From Paraburkholderia caribensis (lineage in GTDB: Bacteria; Pseudomonadota; Gammaproteobacteria; Burkholderiales; Burkholderiaceae), in assembly GCF_002902945.1 (NCBI RefSeq), contig NZ_CP026102.1, positions 2,666,001 through 2,730,000 of the forward strand: a stretch of 64,000 nt of DNA. The letters are read 5' to 3'. Both the position numbers and the translations under genes were made by a program. The notes below the pieces were generated by a model. It was not told where the DNA came from and made no database searches. It saw only the letters and a program-made list of their open reading frames with translations. The first letter of the stretch is position 1. Every line of letters begins with the position of its first letter. Shown here in pieces: positions 8,159-14,721 of the stretch.

Positions 8159-9686
8159 GGAGACTGACTCCTTCAACGGATGCGATCAGGTCGTGGTCTG
8201 CCCAACCTGCCGGAAACTCGGCCGCGATGCGGCCACGGAACATGACGAGCACGCGGTCGCAGACACGCAGATCGTCGAGTTCGCCCGATGCGACGATCAC
8301 CGACTTGCCCGCTTCGCGCACGCGATCGACAACGGACAGCAGCGCTTCTTTCGATTTCACGTCGACGCCCGCCGTCGGATCGATCAGCACGAGCACGTCG
8401 GGATCGGTTGCCAATGCGCGGGCCATCACGACCTTCTGCTGATTGCCGCCTGACAGCCCCGACACCGCTTGCTCCGGCCCCTGCGTGGCGATGCCGAGCG
8501 CGTCGATCATCTTCTTGCCGAATGCGTTCTTCTTCGCGGGCGGCGCGATGCCGAACTTGCCGAGCATGCGCGCAATGGTCATCGACGCGTTTTCCGCTAC
8601 CGATTGCGTGAGCACCAGCCCTTCGTGATGACGGTCCTTCGGCACGCAGCCGATGCCGCGCTTCAATGCTGCGGGCACGTCGCCGGGCGGCAACGCTTCG
8701 CCGTCGACGCGAACGCCGCCGCGCTGCGGCTTGCGCAACCCGGCTATTGCTTCGGCGACGCTCGTGCGTCCGCTGCTCGTCGCGCCCGTGAGTCCCACGA
8801 CTTCGCCGCGCTTCACGGCAAACGTGACGTCTTCGTAGTCCGCGCCCGTGAGCGCTTCGACCTGCAACGCGATGACTGTATCGGCGGGCAATGGCGAGCG
8901 CGAAGCCGCGTCGGTGACATTGAGGCCGCCGCGCTCGCCCGTCATCGCTTCGATCAACTGCTCGCGCGGCAACGCCGACACAGGCGCGCTGACGATATGC
9001 CGCGCATCGCGCAGCACGGTGACGGCCTGGCAAATCTCGTACACCTCCTGCAAGTGATGCGAGATGAACAGGAACGTCACGCCTTCGCGCTGCAACTCCT
9101 CGATGCGCCGGAAGAGCCGCTTGATTTCATCGCCGTCGAGCTGAGCCGTTGGTTCATCGAGAATGATGAAGCGGGCGCCGTACGACAGCGCCCGCGCGAT
9201 CTCGACGAGCTGCCGCGCTTCGACGGTGAGATCGCCCGCCCGTGCGTCTTCGCGCACATCGATCTTCCAGTGATCGAGCAGCGCGCGCGCATCGCGGCGC
9301 ATCGCGCGCCAGTCGATCACGCCGTTGCGCGTCTGCTGCCGGTTGATGAACAGATTCTCCGCGACGGACAGCTCGCGGATGATCGTCGAATGCTGATAGA
9401 CGCACGCGACGCGCTCGCGCCACGCGTCGCGGTCGGCGATGGGCGGCGCAAGCTCGCCGCCGAATCGAACTTCGCCCGTGTCGGATTTGCGCAGGCCGGT
9501 GAGAATCGACACCAGCGTCGATTTCCCCGCGCCGTTGCGCCCGACGAGCGCATGCGACTCGCCGGGCAGCACGCGCATGCTGACGTCCCTCAGCGCCGCG
9601 TGGCTGCCGAAGCGCTTGCCTACCCCAAGCGCCTCGACGACCGCGCGCGTGGATGCGTTCGCGTCGTGGGTCATTTGCTCGCTCAC
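8148..9686 (-). CDS. Ribose-type ABC sugar transporter, tandem ATP-binding protein
   Basis: A 512-residue RbsA/XylG-type protein with two fused nucleotide-binding domains. The first has Walker A GRNGAGKST, Walker B FIILDEPTA and a degenerate signature; the second has the degenerate P-loop GATSSGRTS typical of this family and an intact LSGGNQQKVVMARAL signature with LVLIDPTAGVD. It energises the permease encoded next. The binding-protein gene ends nine bases upstream. The order (binding protein, ATPase, permease, catabolic enzymes) indicates that import and breakdown of one sugar are coexpressed. Confidence 0.9.
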   Translation of the reverse strand: MSEQMTHDANASTRAVVEALGVGKRFGSHAALRDVSMRVLPGESHALVGRNGAGKSTLVSILTGLRKSDTGEVRFGGELAPPIADRDAWRERVACVYQHSTIIRELSVAENLFINRQQTRNGVIDWRAMRRDARALLDHWKIDVREDARAGDLTVEARQLVEIARALSYGARFIILDEPTAQLDGDEIKRLFRRIEELQREGVTFLFISHHLQEVYEICQAVTVLRDARHIVSAPVSALPREQLIEAMTGERGGLNVTDAASRSPLPADTVIALQVEALTGADYEDVTFAVKRGEVVGLTGATSSGRTSVAEAIAGLRKPQRGGVRVDGEALPPGDVPAALKRGIGCVPKDRHHEGLVLTQSVAENASMTIARMLGKFGIAPPAKKNAFGKKMIDALGIATQGPEQAVSGLSGGNQQKVVMARALATDPDVLVLIDPTAGVDVKSKEALLSVVDRVREAGKSVIVASGELDDLRVCDRVLVMFRGRIAAEFPAGWADHDLIASVEGVSLHEE

Positions 9687-9694
9687 TTAAGTGC

Positions 9695-10741
9695 TCACTT
9701 GAGCGTGTTGCCCCAGAAGTTCTTGTCGTCGACATTCGCCTTCGTCACGAGCGGCGCGGGCAGCTGGTCTTCGAGCACTCCCGGCTGCAGCTGCACGATG
9801 TTGCTGCCGTGATCGGTCGGACCCGGCTTGAACGTCTGCCCGGCGAGCGCGGCCTTCATGTAGTACAGACCGTACTTCGCGTAGAGATCGGCGGGCTGCG
9901 AAATGGTCGCGTCGATTTCGCCCTTGCGGATCGCGTCGAACTCTTGCGGAATACCGTCGTTGCTGACGATCACGACGTGCTTCGCATCGCCTGCGGGAAA
10001 CAGCATCTGCTTGCGGCGCAACGTCTGCAAAGTCGGCGACAGATAGACGCCGCCCGCCTGCATGTAGATCGCCTTCACATCGGGATTCGCGGTCAACAGG
10101 CTATCCAGCGAACTCGCCGCGACATCGCCCTTCCAGCCCGCCGGAATCTCCAGCAGCGACAGCGCCGGGTAGCTCTTCAGGCACGCGCGGAAGGCTTCCG
10201 AACGGTCGCGTCCGTTGACGGACGCCAGATCGCCCATGATCTGCACGACCTTGCCGGACTTCACATGCTCGCCGATGTACTTGCACGCATTCGTGCCGTA
10301 CGCACGGTTGTCGGCGCGCACGACCATCGCGACCTTGCCTTGCGTCGGCGCGACGTCGACGGCGACCACGGCGACGTTCTTCGCCGATGCCGAATCGAGT
10401 GCGCGGCTGATCGCCGCCGAATCGATCGGCCCGACGACGATGCCCTTGGCGCCGAGATTCACCATGTTGTTCATGTCGGTGATCTGCTGCGCGGGGTCGT
10501 TGTTCGAATTGACGGGCGCGAGGATGTCGATGCCCATTTCCTTCGCGTACTTCGGCAAATAGTTGTTGTACGACTGCCAGAACGGCGACGTGAGAAGCGG
10601 CAGGCCGAGACCGACCTTGGCCGTGTCGGCCTGCGCGGCCGCGCTGAACGTGATGCCTGCGATGCACGTCGCGGCCACGGCGGCCGTCAACGCGTTCTGA
10701 ACGAAACGGCGAGCCGCGCGCGGCTCCCTGGCGAAACCCAT
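9695..10741 (-). CDS. Ribose-type ABC transporter periplasmic sugar-binding protein
   Basis: This 348-residue protein has a twin-basic start, a hydrophobic stretch and an Ala-x-Ala site near residue 36 (SAAAQA), so it should be exported. The mature part follows the RbsB/peripla_BP_4 pattern: LPLLTSPFWQSYNNY, NSNNDPAQQITDMNNMVNLG, KGIVVGPIDSAA, MGDLASVNGRDRSEAF and VSNDGIPQEFDAIRKGEIDATISQ. It would deliver the sugar to the permease. As first gene of the operon it lies next to the divergent IclR regulator across a 236-base control region. The ligand is inferred from the downstream enzymes to be L-fucose or a close relative. Confidence 0.88.
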   Translation of the reverse strand: MGFAREPRAARRFVQNALTAAVAATCIAGITFSAAAQADTAKVGLGLPLLTSPFWQSYNNYLPKYAKEMGIDILAPVNSNNDPAQQITDMNNMVNLGAKGIVVGPIDSAAISRALDSASAKNVAVVAVDVAPTQGKVAMVVRADNRAYGTNACKYIGEHVKSGKVVQIMGDLASVNGRDRSEAFRACLKSYPALSLLEIPAGWKGDVAASSLDSLLTANPDVKAIYMQAGGVYLSPTLQTLRRKQMLFPAGDAKHVVIVSNDGIPQEFDAIRKGEIDATISQPADLYAKYGLYYMKAALAGQTFKPGPTDHGSNIVQLQPGVLEDQLPAPLVTKANVDDKNFWGNTLK

Positions 10742-10847
10742 GCTTGTCTCCTGTGTCGATGGGAGCGGCTTTCAAGCCTGCTTCCGTCTGCGTTGTGGGA
10801 AGAGGAACCGGCGAACCGGGTACATCCACCTTTCACTTTCTTATGGG

Positions 10848-10871
10848 CATTGGTGCATTCATTCACCAATG
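10848..10871. promoter_or_regulatory. Inverted repeat CATTGGT-N10-ACCAATG in the divergent control region
   Basis: Perfect 7-bp arms separated by 10 bases lie in the short AT-rich part between the sugar operon and the IclR gene. It is placed downstream of the likely leftward promoter, where a repressor or mRNA stem-loop could act. Function is inferred from position. Confidence 0.4.
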
Positions 10872-10875
10872 AACG

Positions 10876-10906
10876 TATTATTCATATACGAATATTGACA
10901 AGTCAA
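10876..10906 (-). promoter_or_regulatory. Candidate promoter and IclR operator for the sugar operon
   Basis: Read leftward, TTGACT (10901-10906) can serve as a -35 box, with TGAATA about 16 bases on as a poor -10 box. The same stretch contains two palindromes: TTGACAAGTCAA (10895-10906, perfect) and TATTC-N6-GAATA (10879-10894). IclR-type regulators bind such short palindromes next to or over promoters of the operon they face. The leader to the first start codon would be about 130 bases. Confidence 0.45.
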
Positions 10907-10977
10907 CGTGCCGTGCGTGGGTGTTTTCCCTGGAGCTGTGCGCCCTGTGTGCCCGTCCTCTGACAGCCGATAATCAA

Positions 10978-11802
10978 ATGCGAACGTCAAACACGAACCG
11001 ACTGCCGACGATGGATGTAGAAGACAAGGACGACGCAGACCGATATCGCGCGCCTGCGCTGGACAAGGGTCTGGACATACTCGAACTGCTTGCCGAGCAG
11101 AAGAGCGGCTTGACGCGTGCCGAGATCACGAAGCTGCTGGGGCGGAATGCGAGCGAGATGTACCGGATGCTGGAGCGGCTGGTGGCGCGTCAATACGTGG
11201 TGCGATCGGCGGGGGGCGACCGGTATTCGCTGAGTCTGAAGTTGTATGCGCTTGCGCATCGGCATCCGCCGATGAACCGGTTGATTTCCGAGGCTTTACC
11301 GTTGATGCAGCGCTTTGCTGCCGATGCTGAGCAGTCGTGTCATCTTGCTGTCTACGACCGTGGCAATCTGCTGGTGATTGCGCAGGTGGATGGACCTGGC
11401 ACGTGGGGTATTTCGGTGCGGCTCGGGTCGCGGGTGGGGCTGATCGATACGAGTTCGGGGCGCACGATGCTGGCTTTTCAGACGCCTGAGCAGCGGGCGC
11501 ATATGCTCGCCGAGCACACCAAGGTCAAAGGCGAGGTGACGATCGATCATGGCGCGCTCGAAGGCGCGTGCGAGGCTATTCGCGCGGCTGGGTTTTCGCA
11601 GAAGGACAGTCAGCAGATTTTTGGTGTCACCGATTTGACTTTTCCTGTGCTGACGGCGTCAGGGCAGGCGATTGCTGCGATGACTTGTCCTTTTCTTAAG
11701 CGGATTGATGAGTATGTGGCGCCTTCGCTGGATCAGGTTACGCAGATGTTGCGGGAGATTGTGCAGGGGTTGTCGATGTTTGCGGGGCCTGAGGTGAGGT
11801 AG
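10978..11802 (+). CDS. IclR-family transcriptional regulator of the adjacent sugar operon
   Basis: About 274 residues. An N-terminal winged helix (APALDKGLDILELLAEQKSGLTRAEITKLLGRNASEMYRMLERL) is followed by the IclR effector domain with VIAQVDGPGTWGISVRLGSRVGL, SGRTMLAF and a late VLTASGQAIAAMTCP. It is divergent from the sugar uptake and breakdown operon, the usual arrangement for a local regulator sensing a pathway compound. The start is uncertain: ATGs at 10921, 10978 and 11011 all fit, none with a strong ribosome-binding site; 10978 keeps a normal family length. Confidence 0.82.
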   Translation: MRTSNTNRLPTMDVEDKDDADRYRAPALDKGLDILELLAEQKSGLTRAEITKLLGRNASEMYRMLERLVARQYVVRSAGGDRYSLSLKLYALAHRHPPMNRLISEALPLMQRFAADAEQSCHLAVYDRGNLLVIAQVDGPGTWGISVRLGSRVGLIDTSSGRTMLAFQTPEQRAHMLAEHTKVKGEVTIDHGALEGACEAIRAAGFSQKDSQQIFGVTDLTFPVLTASGQAIAAMTCPFLKRIDEYVAPSLDQVTQMLREIVQGLSMFAGPEVR

Positions 11803-11942
11803 CGGTTTTTTGTTGTTGTGGTTTTTTGGCGCAGCCTGATTGGGGTTTGCGCTGGCATCGGCGTTTTGCTTTTGCTTTTGCTTTTGCTTTTGCTTTTGCT
11901 TTTGCTTTTGCTTTTGCTTTTGCTTTTGCTTTTGCTTTCGCG
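11803..11942. repeat. Perfect (TTTTGC)12 hexanucleotide tract
   Basis: Bases 11864-11935 are twelve uninterrupted copies of TTTTGC, followed by TTTCGC and the left end of composite element B. The reading is open in several frames (Phe-Ala or Lys-Ala repeats), which is an artefact of the repeat; there is no ribosome-binding site or homology. Shorter degenerate versions flank element A and the right end of element B, so the tract appears to be part of the element's border. Such tracts change copy number by slippage. Confidence 0.9.
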
Positions 11943-12594
11943 GGCATCCGCGAATTGTTAGCGTGCTTCACGCGTCGCCCCTGTGCGGGGCGGCACCTAC
12001 TTTTCTTTGCCGCCGCAAAGAAAAGTAGGCAAAAGAAAGCGGCTCACACCGCCAGCCCATGTTCTTATCCACGGGCCCCCAACGTCCCCATCCTTCACAC
12101 GGCAATCACGTCATTCGTGTTCGTTGCCAGCGCTCTTGCTAAGCGCCTCACCCGCTTCACGCTCCCGCGTTTCAGCATGCCTCACCAGACAGTCCACGGC
12201 CGCCCAGGTGGCAAACTGTGTGTAGGTTTTCCCGACGTACACGTTAGCGCTCTTACAGGGTGGAGCGCGTGCTCAATCGGTCTGGAGTGAAGCATGTGGA
12301 GCACCGAGGCCCTACACACAGTTTGCCACCTGGGCGGCACGTACCATTCGCTGCCGCTGGCTCATGTATGGGTGTTTGAAGTGGGTGAGGCGCTCATTCA
12401 GCGCGTTGGCAACGCACACGGACAAGGGCGTTGCCGTGTGAAGGGTGGGGACGTTGGGGGCCCGTGGGAAAACGTCAAGAATTGGCGGTGTGAGCCGCTT
12501 TCTTTTGCCTACTTTTCTTTGCGGCGGCAAAGAAAAGTAGGTGCCGCCCCGCACAGGGGCGACGCGTGAAGCTAGATAACGCATCGCGGATGCC
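11943..12594. repeat. 652-bp composite palindromic element, copy B
   Basis: Same length and architecture as copy A: outer inverted arms with the TTTCTTTGCCGCCGCAAAGA hairpin, an inner 28-bp inverted repeat (12199-12226 and 12311-12338) and an 84-bp centre (12227-12310). The centre reads in the same direction as in copy A (shared CTGGAGTGAAGCATGTGGAG), but the P-type arm is now on the left and the Q-type arm on the right. The left outermost 25 bases have diverged (AATTGTTAGCGTG in place of TGCGTTATCTAG). No gene is supported inside. Confidence 0.85.
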
Positions 12595-12613
12595 AGCGAA
12601 AGCAAAAGCAATT

Positions 12614-12621
12614 CGCGGATG
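12614..12621. repeat. Target-site duplication, left (CGCGGATG)
   Basis: CGCGGATG occurs immediately before the insertion sequence and again immediately after it at 13993-14000. Eight bases is a normal duplication length for IS256-family elements, so the insertion is structurally intact. Confidence 0.88.
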
Positions 12622-13992
12622 GGACCTATCCGTCATTTTGTGGGCGAGGCATATCATGAGAGGTAAAAGTCATGGATATGCCAATGAAGAAGAAACGCAC
12701 GGTGGCGTCTCAGGCAGCGGCCCGAGGGCCGCTGCCTGAACTGCCCAAAGCGCTGCTGGACGAGCTGGTCAAGGGGCCGATGACGCCGACCGAGGTGCAG
12801 GATCTGATGCTGGCGTTTAACAAGGCGATTATCGAACGCGCGATGGGTGCGGAGATGAATCTGCATCTGGGGTATCCACCGGGCGAATCGAAACCCGCTG
12901 GCCAGGCCAACGAGCGCAACGGCGCCAGCCGCAAGACGGTCATCACCGATCGTGGCGTCGTCCGGGTCGAGTTGCCGCGCGACCGCGACGGCAGCTTCGA
13001 GCCGATCCTGATCCCCAAACACGAGCGCCGCTTCACCGGCTTTGACGAGCGCATCATCGCGATGTACGCGCGTGGCATGAGCGTGCGCGAGATCCAGGCC
13101 TTTCTGGCCGAGAGCTACGGCACCGAGGTGTCGCCCGATTTCATCAGTTCGGTCACCGACGAGGTGATGGCCGAAACGCTGGCCTGGCAGAACCGTCCGC
13201 TCGAGACGATGTATCCGGTGGTCTTCTTCGACGCGTTGCGGGTCAAGATCCGCGATGACGGTGTGGTCAGCAACAAGGCGGTGTATCTGGCTCTGGGCAT
13301 TCAGGCGGACGGCCAGCGCGATGTGCTGGGCCTGTGGATTGAGCAGACCGAGGGCGCGAAGTTCTGGCTCAAGGTGTTCAACGAACTCAAGAACCGCGGC
13401 TGCCAGGACATCCTGATTGCGGTCGTTGACGGCCTGAAGGGGCTGACCGACGCGATCGGCGCAGCTTACCCGAAGACGGCGGTGCAGACCTGCATCGTGC
13501 ATCTGATCCGCAACAGCCTGGAATACGCTGGCTGGAAGGACCGCAAGGCTGTCGCCCAGGCGCTGCGTCCGATCTACGCAGCTGCCAGCGAAGAGGCAGC
13601 GAAGCAGGCTCTGCAGGCCTTTGCTGATGGGCCATGGGGCGCGAAATACCCGACTATCGTGCAGTCCTGGCAGCGCGCCTGGGAGCACGTCACGCCGTTC
13701 TTCGTGTTTCCACCCGAGATCCGGCGGGTCGTGTACACCACGAACGCCATTGAGAGTCTGAACATGCAGTTGCGCAAGATCATCAAGACCCGCGGTCACT
13801 TCCCCAATGACGAGGCTGCAATCAAGCTACTCTGGCTGGCATTGCGCAACGTCCTGGCCAAAAACGTGCGCTCAGCCTTCGACTGGAAGTCAGCCATGAA
13901 CCAGTTTGCTATTCTGTTTGGCGATCGATTTACGCAGGCGCGCGGCTAACGATTCCTTTAACCGCCTCGCCCACAAAAATGCGGACAGGCTC
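12622..13992 (+). mobile_element. IS256-family insertion sequence, 1371 bp, intact
   Basis: Imperfect 29-bp terminal inverted repeats (12622-12650 and 13964-13992) start GGACCTATCCG and GAGCCTGTCCG and end in the identical GTGGGCGAGGC. The repeats enclose a single full-length transposase gene, and direct 8-bp duplications CGCGGATG lie on both sides. It has landed in the hexamer-rich tail of composite element B, within the CGCGGATGCC motif that recurs in that repeat. Confidence 0.9.
12672..13949 (+). CDS. IS256-family (mutator-type) transposase
   Basis: 425 residues, the usual family length, with no internal stop. The DDE catalytic set is visible: Asp in VVFFDALRVKIRDD, Asp in IAVVDGLKGLTDAI, and Glu in NAIESLNMQLRKIIKTRG, within the conserved C-terminal signature. 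CIVHLIRNSL between the second Asp and the Glu is also typical. It should catalyse replicative, circle-forming transposition of the element. The ATG at 12672 is preceded by an AGAGG site and lies just inside the left terminal repeat. Confidence 0.93.
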   Translation: MDMPMKKKRTVASQAAARGPLPELPKALLDELVKGPMTPTEVQDLMLAFNKAIIERAMGAEMNLHLGYPPGESKPAGQANERNGASRKTVITDRGVVRVELPRDRDGSFEPILIPKHERRFTGFDERIIAMYARGMSVREIQAFLAESYGTEVSPDFISSVTDEVMAETLAWQNRPLETMYPVVFFDALRVKIRDDGVVSNKAVYLALGIQADGQRDVLGLWIEQTEGAKFWLKVFNELKNRGCQDILIAVVDGLKGLTDAIGAAYPKTAVQTCIVHLIRNSLEYAGWKDRKAVAQALRPIYAAASEEAAKQALQAFADGPWGAKYPTIVQSWQRAWEHVTPFFVFPPEIRRVVYTTNAIESLNMQLRKIIKTRGHFPNDEAAIKLLWLALRNVLAKNVRSAFDWKSAMNQFAILFGDRFTQARG

Positions 13993-14170
13993 CGCGGATG
14001 CCAGCAAAACCAAAAGCAACCCAAGCCGCCCGCGCCACGAAGGCAAAACGCAACCGGAAGACCAAAATCCCAAACGCGATCCTCCCACCCCCAATGCGAT
14101 AGAATGTCGCCCCTTCCCAAACCGCAAAAAATCCCTTTGCGCCCACGCGCAAACCCAAACCGAAACCTTT

Positions 14171-14713
14171 ATGGCCAAACTTCTGTCCGACCTCGAATTC
14201 CAGCGTTTTTCCGAACTCCAGCAGAAGCAGGCAAGCTTCACCATCACCAGCGAAGAAGCCGACGAACTCCGTGAAATCGTCTCCCGCGCGCAGCAAAAAC
14301 GCGACGACCGCGCCGCGGCAATGAAGCAGATCGAAACCTTCATCGCGCAATTCGACATCACGCCCGACGAACTCTTCTCGGCCGATCAGATCGGCGATGC
14401 CGCCCGCAACTTCGGCCTGATTCCCGCAGCAAAGAAAGAACGCATGCTGCCGCCGACAGTCACGTTCAACGGCAAGCCATATCAATGGACCCGCGCGCTG
14501 CCCGACGAAGTCCGCGTGCCGCTGTTCGAAGCCTTCGCGGCAGGACAATCGGTGAAACCGTTCATCGCCACACCGAAGGATGCAGTGCGCTGCGCAGCGA
14601 CGATCGCGCGCCTCGAACGCGAAACGGGCGCGACTTACGCCCCCGAGTGGCTCGAAGAACTCTCCGTGTCGCGCGAACAGGTGGACGCGGCAGCGATGAA
14701 GCTCGCAGCTTAA
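14171..14713 (+). CDS. Conserved-looking hypothetical protein, 180 residues
   Basis: I do not recognise the family. The product starts MAKLLSDLEFQRFSELQQKQ. Its first 70 residues are rich in Glu, Gln, Arg and Ala and likely form helices (EEADELREIVSRAQQKRDDRAAAMKQIETFIAQF); DITPDELFSADQIG follows. The second half has KERMLPPTVTFNGKPYQWTRALPDEVR and ends in a helical tail. The helical N-terminus plus ITPDEL recalls small H-NS-like proteins, but the AT-hook-like GRG-P motif is missing. The ATG at 14171 was chosen because similarity to ordinary coding composition begins there; upstream is the insertion-sequence flank. A TAGAAT hexamer about 70 bases upstream may be its -10 box. Confidence 0.6.
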   Translation: MAKLLSDLEFQRFSELQQKQASFTITSEEADELREIVSRAQQKRDDRAAAMKQIETFIAQFDITPDELFSADQIGDAARNFGLIPAAKKERMLPPTVTFNGKPYQWTRALPDEVRVPLFEAFAAGQSVKPFIATPKDAVRCAATIARLERETGATYAPEWLEELSVSREQVDAAAMKLAA

Positions 14714-14721
14714 ATACTCGC

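Noticed and set aside
11826..12290. Phe-Ala or Lys-Ala repeat proteins across the hexamer tract and element B
   Set aside because: The frames arise from the TTTTGC repeat and the palindromic element; no ribosome-binding site and the same frames appear at element A in both orientations.
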